From: Leifsonia poae
GTDB taxonomy: Bacteria > Actinomycetota > Actinomycetes > Actinomycetales > Microbacteriaceae
Direction: 5' to 3'
DNA: 64,000 nucleotides
Assembly: GCF_027921845.1 (NCBI RefSeq)
Contig: NZ_BSEN01000006.1
Span: 101,480 to 165,479 of the forward strand
Every line of letters begins with the position of its first letter. Within the stretch, counting starts at the first letter, position 1. The notes under the pieces were generated by a model. It saw only the letters and a list, made by a program, of their open reading frames with translations. It was not told the DNA's origin and did no database searches. Both the position numbers and the translations under genes were made by a program. This document shows positions 25,819-33,818 of this stretch, one piece after another.

Positions 25819-26607
25819 GTGAGTGGACAGCCGATTCTGAAGGCCGACGGTGTGGGTTTCGTGCGCGGCGGCCGCACCATCCTCGACGAGATCGACCTCG
25901 AGGTGCGGGCGGGCGAGCACTGGGCCCTGATCGGAGCGAACGGCGCGGGCAAGAGCACCATCCTGAGCATGCTGGGTGCCGTCGTGCATCCGACCAGAGG
26001 CACGGTCGACGTGCTCGGCCGGCGGTTGGGGCGCGTCGACCTGCGCGAGCTGCGCGGCCTCATCGGCCACGTCAACCCGCGTCACCAGGTGCGCTCCGCC
26101 CTCACCGTGAAAGACGTCGTGCTGACCGGAGCGACCGGAACCACGGAGCTCATGATGCGCTGGGAGCCGACGCCCGAGCAGTCCGCCAGGGCCGATGAGC
26201 TCATCGACCTGCTCGGGATGCGCGGCCTCGCCGACGCGACCTGGCCCACCCTGTCGCAGGGCGAGCGCGGACGCGCGCTGATCGCCAGGGCGCTGCAGCC
26301 CGACCCGCACCTGCTGCTCCTCGACGAGCCGAGCACCGGGCTCGACATCGCCGCCAGGGAGCACCTGCTCGACCGGATCGACGGGCTGCGTGCTCAGCAT
26401 CCGGATCTCGCGAGCGTGCTGGTCACCCACCATCTCGAGGAACTCCCCGCCAGCACGACGCACGCGGTGCTGCTGCGGGACGGCCGCATCGTGGCGCAGG
26501 GCGTGGCCGATGACGTGCTCACGAGCTCACTGATCAGCGAGACCCTCGACTATCCGCTGAGCATCACACGCACGGACGGCCGCTGGGCTGTGCGCACCGC
26601 CCGCTGA
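25819..26607 (+). CDS. ABC transporter ATP-binding protein (YlmA/ModF-like, no permease nearby)
   Basis: A 262-residue ATPase with Walker A GANGAGKST, signature LSQGERGRALIARAL (a variant of LSGGQ), Walker B LLLLDEPSTGLD and switch His in VTHHLEEL. The start is GTG at 25819, preceded by a GGGGGAG ribosome site. The LIGHVNPRHQVRSALTVKDVVLTG stretch resembles ATPases of the YlmA/ModF-like group rather than a typical importer. No permease or binding protein is beside it, so the partner is unknown. Confidence 0.9.
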   Translation: MSGQPILKADGVGFVRGGRTILDEIDLEVRAGEHWALIGANGAGKSTILSMLGAVVHPTRGTVDVLGRRLGRVDLRELRGLIGHVNPRHQVRSALTVKDVVLTGATGTTELMMRWEPTPEQSARADELIDLLGMRGLADATWPTLSQGERGRALIARALQPDPHLLLLDEPSTGLDIAAREHLLDRIDGLRAQHPDLASVLVTHHLEELPASTTHAVLLRDGRIVAQGVADDVLTSSLISETLDYPLSITRTDGRWAVRTAR

Positions 26608-26695
26608 CCGCGCGGAGCACGACGCCCGCGCTGCGCACACTGCGGGTTGGCTGCGCGTAACCCCACAGCCCCGTACGCGGGTGTACGTTCCGCAT

Positions 26696-27808
26696 ATGAC
26701 GCGAATCGTGGCAGTAGAGCCGGTGGTTCCTGCACGGAGCTACAGCCAGGCCGAGATCACGAGTGCGTTGCTCGCGATGATCACGAGCGATCCGGGTCGG
26801 CAGGCGGTCATGCGGCGCATCCACGCGTCGAGCGGGGTCGAGACCCGCAACCTGGTGATGCCGCTCGAACAGTACAGTTCGCTGGCCTCGTTCCAGGAGT
26901 CGAACGACTATTTCATCGCCGAGGGCACGACCCTCGCCGAGCGTGCCCTGGTGGGAGCCCTGCATGCGGCGGGCCTCGAGCCGGCCGACGTCGACTTCCT
27001 CCTGTTCACATCGGTCACGGGCATCGCGGCCCCCTCGATCGACGCTCAGCTCGTCTCGCGGCTGGGCCTGCGCCCCGACGTGAAGCGGCTCCCCAGCTTC
27101 GGACTCGGATGCGTCGCCGGCGCGGCAGGGATCGCTCGCGTGCACGACTACCTGGTCGGGCATCCGAACGAGGTCGCTGTGCTGCTGTCGGTCGAGCTCT
27201 GCTCGCTCACCGTGCAGGCGAGCGACGACTCGATGGCGAACATCGTGGCCAGCGGGCTCTTCGGCGACGGAGCCGCCGCCGTGATCATGGTCGGCGACCA
27301 GCGGGCGCAGCAGCTCGGACTCGGCGGACCCGAGATCGTCGACACCCGCAGCCGCATCTACCCGGACACCGCCGACGTGATCGGATGGGACATCGGCGGC
27401 ACCGGCTTCCGCATCGTCCTCAGTGCCGGTGTGCCCGAGGTGATCGACCGCAACTTCGCCGCCGACGCCGCCGGTCTGCTCGCCGCGCACGATCTGACGA
27501 TCGCCGACGTCGGCGCCTGGGCCGCGCATCCGGGTGGACCCAAGGTTCTCGAGGCGTTCGCGCGGGCGCTCGACCTGCCCGATGGAGCCCTCGACGCCAG
27601 CTGGAGATCGCTGGCGCGGGTGGGCAACCTGTCGTCGGCGGCCGTGCTGCACGTTCTCGCCGAGCTCATGGACACCCACCCGGCGGAGGGAACCAACGGG
27701 CTGCTGTTCGCCCTCGGTCCCGGGGTGACGGCCGAACTGGTGCTGCTGCGCTGGGCCGACGGCGAGAATCTCGCACCGGTTGGCGAGGCGATCGGCGCGG
27801 CCGCGTGA
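26696..27808 (+). CDS. Type III polyketide synthase (SrsA-like)
   Basis: A 370-residue chalcone/stilbene-synthase-fold enzyme. The catalytic triad is visible: Cys139 in SFGLGCVAGAAG, His278 in WAAHPGGPKVLEA and Asn311 in RVGNLSSAAVL. It extends a fatty acyl starter with malonyl units. The next two genes, with 4-bp overlaps, encode an isoprenylcysteine methyltransferase-like protein and a flavin hydroxylase. That is the order of the Streptomyces srsABC operon for alkylresorcinol/alkylquinone phenolic lipids. ATG 26696 was preferred over GTG 26681; neither has a strong ribosome site. Confidence 0.92.
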   Translation: MTRIVAVEPVVPARSYSQAEITSALLAMITSDPGRQAVMRRIHASSGVETRNLVMPLEQYSSLASFQESNDYFIAEGTTLAERALVGALHAAGLEPADVDFLLFTSVTGIAAPSIDAQLVSRLGLRPDVKRLPSFGLGCVAGAAGIARVHDYLVGHPNEVAVLLSVELCSLTVQASDDSMANIVASGLFGDGAAAVIMVGDQRAQQLGLGGPEIVDTRSRIYPDTADVIGWDIGGTGFRIVLSAGVPEVIDRNFAADAAGLLAAHDLTIADVGAWAAHPGGPKVLEAFARALDLPDGALDASWRSLARVGNLSSAAVLHVLAELMDTHPAEGTNGLLFALGPGVTAELVLLRWADGENLAPVGEAIGAAA

Positions 27809-28329
27809 TCCTCTACACGGTGCTCGTTCTGGCGACCGGCGCCGAGCGCATCGCGGAGCTGGTGGTCTCGACGCGCAACGCCCGCTGGTCGTTCGCGCGC
27901 GGTGGGGTCGAGTTCGGGCGAGGGCACTTCCCGCCGATGGTCGCGCTGCACACGGGTCTGCTGCTCGCCTGTCTGGCCGAGGTGTGGTTCGGCGACAGGC
28001 CGTTCATCCCGTGGCTGGGCTGGCCGATGTTCGCTCTGGTGCTCGCCAGTCAGGGACTGCGCTGGTGGTGCATCGCGGTGCTCGGCCACCGCTGGAACAC
28101 ACGGGTCATCGTCGTGCAGGGGCTGCCCCTGGTGAATCGCGGACCGTACCGCTGGCTGACGCACCCGAACTACGTGGCCGTCATCGTGGAGGGCTTCGCG
28201 CTCCCGCTCGTGCACACCGCGTGGATCACGGCCCTCGTCTTCACGGTACTGAACGCCGTGCTCCTCTTCGCAGTGCGCATCCCGTGCGAGAACCGCGCGC
28301 TCGCCACGGTCGTCCCTGCGACGCCATGA
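27805..28329 (+). CDS. Isoprenylcysteine carboxyl methyltransferase-like membrane methyltransferase (SrsB-like)
   Basis: A 174-residue membrane protein of the ICMT/NnrU-like superfamily with about four helices. Its C-terminal SAM-binding core reads LGHRWNTRVIVVQGLPLVNRGPYRWLTHPNYVAVIVEG; GPYRWLTHPNY is the signature. GTG start with 4-bp overlap. In srsABC-type operons this enzyme O-methylates the phenolic lipid made by the type III PKS. Confidence 0.92.
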   Translation: MILYTVLVLATGAERIAELVVSTRNARWSFARGGVEFGRGHFPPMVALHTGLLLACLAEVWFGDRPFIPWLGWPMFALVLASQGLRWWCIAVLGHRWNTRVIVVQGLPLVNRGPYRWLTHPNYVAVIVEGFALPLVHTAWITALVFTVLNAVLLFAVRIPCENRALATVVPATP

Positions 28330-29378
28330 ACACCCCGGATGCCGGCCTGATCGTGGTCGGGGCCGGACCGGTCGGACTGGCGGCCGCGATCGAAGCACGC
28401 CGCTCCGGAATCGACGTGCTGGTGATCGAGGCCCGTGAGGGACCGATCGACAAGGCCTGCGGCGAGGGCCTGATGCCCGGAGCGCTGCACGCACTCCTGC
28501 GGCTGGGCGTCGATCCGGACGGCAGCGACCTCGCCGGGATCGCCTACATCGATCGCGAACGACGGGTCGAGCACCGGTTCGCGGGCGGCGCCGGCCGAGG
28601 CGTGCGGCGCACGGTGCTGCAGGCCGCGCTTGCGCACCGCGCGGTCGAGGCCGGTGTGCGCATCGAGCACGGACGCGTGATCGATGTGGAGCAGGACGCC
28701 GAGCAGGTGACGGTGCGGCTGGCCGACACGGATGCGGTGCTGCGCGCGCCCTGGCTGGTGGCGGCGGACGGCTTGCACTCGCCGATCCGGCGCCTTCTCG
28801 GCCTGGAACGGCCGCCGCAGCCCGAGCCGCGCCGCCGTTACGGGATCCGCCGCCACTACGCGGTCTCGCCGTGGACGGACCTCGTCGAGGTGCACTGGTC
28901 GAAGGAGGTCGAGGCGTACGTGACCCCCGTCGACGCGTACACCGTGGGGGTGGCGATGCTCGGCCCGCGTCGGGTCGACCTCGAGCAGGCGCTCGCGGGC
29001 ATCCCGGAGCTCGCGGAGCGCGTGGCGTCGGCGCCGATCGCAAGCGCGACCAGAGGGGCGGGTCCGTTGCTGCAGCAGACGCGGGCGCGCACGAAGGGCC
29101 GGGTGCTGCTGGCGGGCGACGCGTCCGGTTACGTCGACGCGCTGACGGGCGAGGGGATGCGCGTCGGGTTCGCGCAGGCGCGCTCGGCTATCGACGCGGT
29201 GCGGTCGGGCGACACCCGCCGGTACGAACGCGCGTGGCGCGCGGAGACGAGGGACTTCCGGATGCTGACGACGGGGCTCGTCGCGGCGGCCCGGTCGCCG
29301 CTCCGGGCGCGCATCGTGCCGGCGGCGGTGGCGCAGCCGCGGCTGTTCGGGTCGATCGTCGAGCGGCTCGCGCGCTGA
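28326..29378 (+). CDS. FAD-dependent monooxygenase (SrsC-like hydroxylase)
   Basis: A 350-residue flavoprotein. It has the Rossmann motif VVGAGPVGLAAAIEARRSG, KACGEGLMPGAL (the CGEGL signature of this subgroup), WLVAADGLHSPIRRLLGL (the DG motif) and VLLAGDASGYVDALTGEGMRVG (GD motif). Hydroxylation of the resorcinol ring, leading to a quinone, is the expected role. It overlaps the methyltransferase gene by 4 bp and ends the operon. Confidence 0.92.
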   Translation: MNTPDAGLIVVGAGPVGLAAAIEARRSGIDVLVIEAREGPIDKACGEGLMPGALHALLRLGVDPDGSDLAGIAYIDRERRVEHRFAGGAGRGVRRTVLQAALAHRAVEAGVRIEHGRVIDVEQDAEQVTVRLADTDAVLRAPWLVAADGLHSPIRRLLGLERPPQPEPRRRYGIRRHYAVSPWTDLVEVHWSKEVEAYVTPVDAYTVGVAMLGPRRVDLEQALAGIPELAERVASAPIASATRGAGPLLQQTRARTKGRVLLAGDASGYVDALTGEGMRVGFAQARSAIDAVRSGDTRRYERAWRAETRDFRMLTTGLVAAARSPLRARIVPAAVAQPRLFGSIVERLAR

Positions 29379-29430
29379 ACGGGCTCGTTGCTGAGCTGCG
29401 GCGCTCCGCTCCGCTCCGCATCCGGCTGCA

Positions 29431-29490
29431 ATCGAGTCGGGGGTTAATCACGCGCAGGACCTCCTGAGCGTGATTAACCCCCGACTCGAT
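29431..29490. repeat. Perfect 23-bp inverted repeat with a nested small stem
   Basis: The left arm (29431-29453, ATCGAGTCGGGGGTTAATCA plus CGC) is the exact reverse complement of the right arm (29468-29490). The 14-nt interval itself contains CAGGA/TCCTG, so nearly the whole 60 bp can fold. The TTAATCA/TGATTAA core is AT-rich for this genome. It begins 53 bp after the SrsC-like gene and could end that transcript, but its length suggests a mobile or dispersed palindrome. The rest of the 334-bp gap (to 29712) holds further GACTCG-containing short repeats and no gene. Confidence 0.9.
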
Positions 29491-29712
29491 GAAACGGACG
29501 GCCGACTCGGCGAGGCCGGGCCGCCGACTCGGCGAAACGCACAGACGAGTCGACGAGAACGGACTGCACGAGAACGGACTCGCGGGGCACGCCGCAGCGC
29601 ACGGGACTGTCGCGGGTCGCGCACGCAGTCGCGCCGAGGCCACGCCGAGGGCGTGAAGCGCACACCTAGTATCCGAAGGAACCTACACAAGCAATACTTC
29701 TGGAGGTACGGA

Positions 29713-29967
29713 ATGTCCAGCGACTCCGACGGGACGACGAACGCGGCCCGCACGACGATCACGTTCTACATCCCGGGCCCGCTGCGCGATCGGGCCCGTG
29801 CCGCCTACCGGTCGACGTCCTTCGCCGAGAAGGACACGAGCTGGTCGGAGATGCTGACCAAAGCGCTGGTGGTCGAGGTGGAGCGGCGCGAAGCGCAGTA
29901 CAACCACGGCGACCGCTACACCGGCGGTGAGGCTCCGCTGAGCCCGGGCCGGCCGATCACCTTCTGA
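29713..29967 (+). CDS. Small ParB-like / ribbon-helix-helix-type DNA-binding protein
   Basis: An 84-residue protein with a clear ribosome site (TGGAGG, 10 bp upstream). After a disordered N-terminus, TTITFYIPGPLRDRARAAYRST begins a beta strand and helix, and TSWSEMLTKALVVEVERREAQYNHG forms a second helix. This pattern matches short actinobacterial proteins annotated as centromere-binding ParB-like. No parA is adjacent. The stop lies at the head of the second unit of a four-unit 26-bp tandem repeat, so the last residues SPGRPITF are encoded by repeat unit 1. Confidence 0.75.
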   Translation: MSSDSDGTTNAARTTITFYIPGPLRDRARAAYRSTSFAEKDTSWSEMLTKALVVEVERREAQYNHGDRYTGGEAPLSPGRPITF

Positions 29968-30049
29968 GCCTCGGCCAGCCGATCACCTTCTGAGCCCGGG
30001 CCGGGTCGATCACTTCTGAGCCCCCGGCCGGCCGGTCACCCTCTGAGCC
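29939..30049 (+). repeat. Four tandem 26-27-bp repeats running from inside the ParB-like gene past its stop
   Basis: Units at 29939-29964, 29965-29990, 29991-30016 and 30017-30043 each begin TGAGCC and end in a form of GATCACCTTC; a fifth TGAGCC follows. The first unit is coding, and the TGA opening unit 2 is the gene's stop. Units 3 and 4 carry substitutions, so the array is not brand new. Confidence 0.92.
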
Positions 30050-30104
30050 TTCTGGCCCTGCGGGCCGGCTGACGGACGCACGAGAGCGACGAGCCCGAAC
30101 GCAG

Positions 30105-30146
30105 CGACGCCGCGCACCTCGCCCGGAGGCGGAGTGCGCGGCGTCG
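30105..30146. terminator. Bidirectional terminator-like hairpin
   Basis: CGACGCCGCGCAC (30105-30117) pairs perfectly with GTGCGCGGCGTCG (30134-30146) around a 16-nt loop. It lies between the convergent ParB-like gene and the lipoprotein gene. There is no T tract. Confidence 0.6.
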
Positions 30147-30201
30147 GAGGCTCGCCGAAGCGGCAGGGCAGCCTGCGCGAATCGCGCGGCCGCGGCTGCG
30201 A

Positions 30202-30609
30202 CTAGTTGGCGGTGACCAGGTACGTCACCGAGACGCCGGGCGTGCCGACAGCGACGGTGTACTTGTCGTTGACGTAGAGCGCCTTGGTGTCGGTGGCCGT
30301 GCCGGAGGCCTTGTAGCCTGCCTTCTCCAGGGCTGCCTTCGCGTCGGCGAAGCCGGTCTTGGTCGTCGGCTGCACCGTCACGCTCCAGCCGTTGTCCTTG
30401 TCGCCGCGGGCGACCAGGATCGTGCCGTCGATGATCGGGACGTCGCTCTTCGGGAAGCTCGAGGGGAGCGACTGCGAGGAGGCCGACTCGGAGGCGGACG
30501 GTGAGGAGGTGTCGGAGCCGGAGCCGCTGGAGCATCCGGCGAGCGAACCGATGGTGAGGGCCGCTGCGATCACGGCGGGAACGAACAGTTTCTTACGGGT
30601 GTGCTGCAT
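30202..30609 (-). CDS. Predicted lipoprotein of unknown function
   Basis: A 135-residue protein starting MQHTRKKLFVPAVIAAALTI with lipobox LAGC (Cys near residue 26), then a Ser-rich spacer. The mature domain (VARGDKDNGWSVTVQPTTKTGFADAKAALEKAGYKASG...VNDKYTVAVGTPG) looks like a small alpha/beta domain with PASTA- or PepSY-like alternation, but I cannot assign it. TAGGAAA precedes the ATG at 30609; a longer reading with 13 more residues lacks a ribosome site. Confidence 0.8.
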   Translation of the reverse strand: MQHTRKKLFVPAVIAAALTIGSLAGCSSGSGSDTSSPSASESASSQSLPSSFPKSDVPIIDGTILVARGDKDNGWSVTVQPTTKTGFADAKAALEKAGYKASGTATDTKALYVNDKYTVAVGTPGVSVTYLVTAN

Positions 30610-30749
30610 GCTGTTTCCTAGTGCTGTATATGTGTGCGAGATTGCCAAACATCCAGCGTACTCCCGGGTCTACCCGGTTCGAAAACGTCTATTCGCATGC
30701 ATAATCGCAGCGATTCGCCCGACGACTCCAGCGGTCGGCGCGAGAGGCC

Positions 30750-31427
30750 TCAGCCGAGCAGCAGCGAACTCAGCTGGTCGGCCGAGTGCACGACCGCGAT
30801 CGCTCCCGCGGCCTCGGCGGGCGAGCCGTAGCCCCACTCGACGAGGATGGTCGGGAGCCCGTTCTGGGCGGCGCCCTCGACGTCGAACGCACGGTCGCCG
30901 ACCATGACGGTCTGCGCGAGGTCGACGCCGTTCTCGGTCAGGCGGCGGAGCGCATCGGCGACCACGTCGGACTTGGCGCTGCGCGTCTCGTCCTCGCTCG
31001 CGCCGGCGATGACGTCGAAGTACTTGGCCAGGTCGAAGTGCTCCAGGATGCGGGTCGCCTGCAGCTCGGGCTTGCTCGTCGCCACCGCGATCGGGATGCC
31101 CGCGTCGTTGAGGCGCGACAACAGGCCGCGGATGCCGGGGAAGACGGCGCTGTCGAAGGCGCCCTTCTCGTGATAGTCGGCGCGGTAGACCGTGAGGGCG
31201 TTGCGGGCCTGCTCCTCGTTCATGCCGGCGAACAGCCGCAGAGAGTCGAGGAGGGGCGGCCCGACGTATTCGACGAGCTGGGCGGGGGAGGGCACGGGCA
31301 GACCGAGGGTCTCGAAGGTCGAGGCCAGGGAGGAGGTGATGCCGGGTGCTGAGTCAGTGAGGGTGCCGTCGAGGTCGAAGAGGACGCAGGTCCAGGTTCG
31401 GGTGACGGTCGGGGTCGGGTTCGTCAT
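30750..31427 (-). CDS. HAD-superfamily hydrolase, phosphoglycolate phosphatase-like
   Basis: A 225-residue HAD phosphatase. Motif I is LFDLDGTLTDSAPG (nucleophile Asp), motif II IAVATSKPE, motif III Lys in RSAKSDVV, motif IV MVGDRAFDVEGA. The helical cap lies between motifs I and II, as in Gph/PGMB-type enzymes. It is upstream of nothing on its strand, and the SseB-like and nucS genes precede it on the same strand with a 37-bp gap, so they may form one transcript. Confidence 0.92.
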   Translation of the reverse strand: MTNPTPTVTRTWTCVLFDLDGTLTDSAPGITSSLASTFETLGLPVPSPAQLVEYVGPPLLDSLRLFAGMNEEQARNALTVYRADYHEKGAFDSAVFPGIRGLLSRLNDAGIPIAVATSKPELQATRILEHFDLAKYFDVIAGASEDETRSAKSDVVADALRRLTENGVDLAQTVMVGDRAFDVEGAAQNGLPTILVEWGYGSPAEAAGAIAVVHSADQLSSLLLG

Positions 31428-31464
31428 AACCGTCCAATGGTAGGTGAGGGATCTCGAAGAACGC

Positions 31465-31887
31465 TCAACGTCCGCCGAGGGCGGACTCGATGTGCGAGCG
31501 CGCGACCACCATGGTGTCGGGGGCGCCCGGATCGAACTGCACCGCGACGAAGTCGGCCGACGTGATGAAGCCGAGCGCTTCGAGGGCCGGGACGATCACC
31601 GCCTGCACCTGGCTGCCCTCGCCGTCAGCGGTGGCGGCCACGGCTGCCCGCAGCGCGGTCATCGAGGTGAACAGGGGCAGGACGGCCTCGCCGGTCGTCG
31701 AGGAGATCGTGCGCAGCCGGGTGTCCTGCGGGGTCGAGCCGGTGACGTCGACGACCAGGCCGCCCTTCGCGGCGGCGGCGAGCAGAGCATCCAGGTTCTC
31801 GAGGGTCGGCTCGGCGGCGATGGCGGTGAGCGCCTTGCGCACGGCGACGTTCTCGTAGCTCTGCGGGAAACGGGGCTTCATCGCCAT
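31465..31887 (-). CDS. SseB-family protein
   Basis: A 140-residue protein with an N-terminal helix (FPQSYENVAVRKALTAIAAEPTLENLDALLAAAAKGGLVVDVTG), then TGEAVLPLFTSMTALRAAV and a C-terminal DFVAVQFDPGAPDTMVVARSHIESAL. These are the features of the SseB N-terminal domain family, which is common in actinobacteria and has no secretion system attached. It overlaps nucS by one base. Function unknown; consistent coupling to nucS would be worth noting. Confidence 0.8.
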   Translation of the reverse strand: MAMKPRFPQSYENVAVRKALTAIAAEPTLENLDALLAAAAKGGLVVDVTGSTPQDTRLRTISSTTGEAVLPLFTSMTALRAAVAATADGEGSQVQAVIVPALEALGFITSADFVAVQFDPGAPDTMVVARSHIESALGGR

Positions 31888-32582
31888 CAGAACAGCCTGC
31901 TCTCGCTGTCGTCGAGCCCGCGCATCGCGTCGTAGTCGAGTACGAGGCAGCGGATGCCGCGGTCCTCCGCCAGCGTGCGTGCCTGTGGCTTGATCTCCTG
32001 TGCGGCGAAGATGCCGGTCACCGGGGCCAGGTGCGGGTCGCGATTCATCAGCTCGAGGTAGCGGGTGAGCTGCTCGACGCCGTCGATGTCGCCGCGACGC
32101 TTCAGCTCGACCGCGACCGAGGCGCCCGACGCATCCCGCGCCAGGATGTCGACCGGTCCGATGGCCGTCATGTACTCCCGGCGCACGAGCACGTGCCCGT
32201 CGCCCAGCAGGTGGATCTGCTCGGCCAGGAGCTTCTGCAGGTGGGCCTCGACGCCGTCCTTCTGCAGGCCGGGGTCGACGCCGAGTTCGTGCGCGGAGTC
32301 GTGCAGGATCTCGTGGATCGAGACCACGAGCATGTCGGCGGTCTTGGCCTGGGTGACCTTCCAGACCTCGGTCACGCCGGCCTCGGACTGCGCCTCATCC
32401 GGCTCGATCACGGAGAGCGTGCAGGGCGGGCTCATCCAGTTGAGCGGCTTGTACGAGCCGCCGTCGGAGTGCACCAGCAGACTTCCGTCGGACTTGAGCA
32501 TGAGCAGCCGGTTCGCGAGCGGAAGATGAGCGCTCAGGCGGCCGGCGTAGTCGACGGAGCAATGGGCAATGACGAGGCGCAC
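31887..32582 (-). CDS. nucS: Mismatch-specific endonuclease NucS
   Basis: A 231-residue enzyme that cuts both strands at mismatches, the basis of non-canonical mismatch repair in actinobacteria lacking MutS/MutL. It starts [21 protein letters not shown]. The N-terminal DNA-binding domain is followed by the nuclease core [36 protein letters not shown] (D...ExK). The C-terminal tail DDSESRLF is the expected sliding-clamp (DnaN) binding peptide. All elements appear intact. Confidence 0.96.
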   Translation of the reverse strand: MRLVIAHCSVDYAGRLSAHLPLANRLLMLKSDGSLLVHSDGGSYKPLNWMSPPCTLSVIEPDEAQSEAGVTEVWKVTQAKTADMLVVSIHEILHDSAHELGVDPGLQKDGVEAHLQKLLAEQIHLLGDGHVLVRREYMTAIGPVDILARDASGASVAVELKRRGDIDGVEQLTRYLELMNRDPHLAPVTGIFAAQEIKPQARTLAEDRGIRCLVLDYDAMRGLDDSESRLF

Positions 32583-32659
32583 CGGAACATCCTACGGCGC
32601 GCAGGTGACGCGTCCGGCCCCGACCGGATGCCGCGGGCGGCGGCTGGCAGGATAGGCGC

Positions 32660-33760
32660 ATGGATCGCGAACTGCTCATCGGCACGTACACCGAGACCCT
32701 CCCGCACGTCGACGGCGGAGCGGAGGGCATCCTGAGCGCGCGCTTCGACGGGGAGCGGGTCACGCAGGTGGCGCTGGCGGCAGAGCTGCGCAATCCGTCG
32801 TGGGTGACGGCGAGCTCCGATGGCAGGCGCGTGTACGCCGTGATCGAGACGGCGCCGGATGGCGGCGTCGCGGCCTTCTCGCGCGGGGCCGACGGCGTGC
32901 TCACCCCGCTCGGCACGGCCTCGGCCGGCGGTGCGGAGCCGGCGCACCTCACCCTCGATCCGAGCGAGCGGTTCCTCGTGGCCGGCACCTACGGCGGCGG
33001 ATCCATCTCGGTGTTCGCACTCGCGGACGACGGCGCTCTCGGCGAACGCGTGACGTTCGTGCAGCACGACGGGTACGGTCCCGACCCGGATCGCCAGGCC
33101 TCGCCGCACGTGCATCAGCTGAGCTTCGACCCGGTCACCGGCGAGCTGGCGGCGGTGGATCTCGGTCTCGGCGAGGTGCGGTTCTTCGTCTTCGGCGACG
33201 AGGGCGAGCTGACCCTGCGACCGGAGGCCACGATCATCGTCGGGGCGGCCGGGCCGCGCCACCTGGCGTTCCACCCCGACGGCCGCCACGCACTACTCGT
33301 CAACGAGCTCGACAACACAGTGGATGTGCTGCGACGGGAGAGCGCACGCGGCGGCATCGACGGTGCCGGCGGCCAGGGCGACCGTGCGAGCGGCGGGGAT
33401 CGTTTCGCGATCGCGATGGGCGCGTCGACCAGGGCGGCGGATGCGACGGGCGACAGCTCAGCGGCGGCGGTGCGGGTCTCGAACGACGGCCGCACCGTGT
33501 TCGTGACCAACCGCGGCGACGACACGATCGGCGTCTTCGCCTTCGACTCCGGATCGGCGGCGGTCGAGCTCGTCGCGGCTGTTCCGGCCCGGGTGCGGGC
33601 CCCGCGCGACCTCGTGGTGTCGCCCGACGGCGCGCGCATCCTGGTCGCCGGGCAGAACAGCCGGGATGTCGCGGTGTTCGCTTTCGACGAGGACGGGCGC
33701 ACGCTCGACTTCGTCTCGCGTACGCCCGTCCCGACCCCGGTCTGTCTTCACTTCGTGTGA
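32660..33760 (+). CDS. Lactonase family beta-propeller (6-phosphogluconolactonase, YbhE/Pgl type)
   Basis: A 366-residue seven-bladed propeller of the YbhE-type lactonase family. Segments include LLIGTYTE at the start, NPSWVTASSDGRRVYAV, GGAEPAHLTLDPSERFLVAGTYGGGSISVF, SPHVHQLSFDPVTGELAAVDLG, GPRHLAFHPDGRHALLVNEL and a final RDLVVSPDGARILVAGQNS. The loop around residues 219-258 is longer and Gly/Ala-rich. It could supply the lactonase step of the pentose phosphate pathway, or act on another sugar lactone such as gluconolactone. Confidence 0.9.
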   Translation: MDRELLIGTYTETLPHVDGGAEGILSARFDGERVTQVALAAELRNPSWVTASSDGRRVYAVIETAPDGGVAAFSRGADGVLTPLGTASAGGAEPAHLTLDPSERFLVAGTYGGGSISVFALADDGALGERVTFVQHDGYGPDPDRQASPHVHQLSFDPVTGELAAVDLGLGEVRFFVFGDEGELTLRPEATIIVGAAGPRHLAFHPDGRHALLVNELDNTVDVLRRESARGGIDGAGGQGDRASGGDRFAIAMGASTRAADATGDSSAAAVRVSNDGRTVFVTNRGDDTIGVFAFDSGSAAVELVAAVPARVRAPRDLVVSPDGARILVAGQNSRDVAVFAFDEDGRTLDFVSRTPVPTPVCLHFV

Positions 33761-33818
33761 GCCTGGCGCCCGCCCGGCGCGCCGTGCGTACGGCCGTCGG
33801 GCGAGCATCCGGCGTCTG

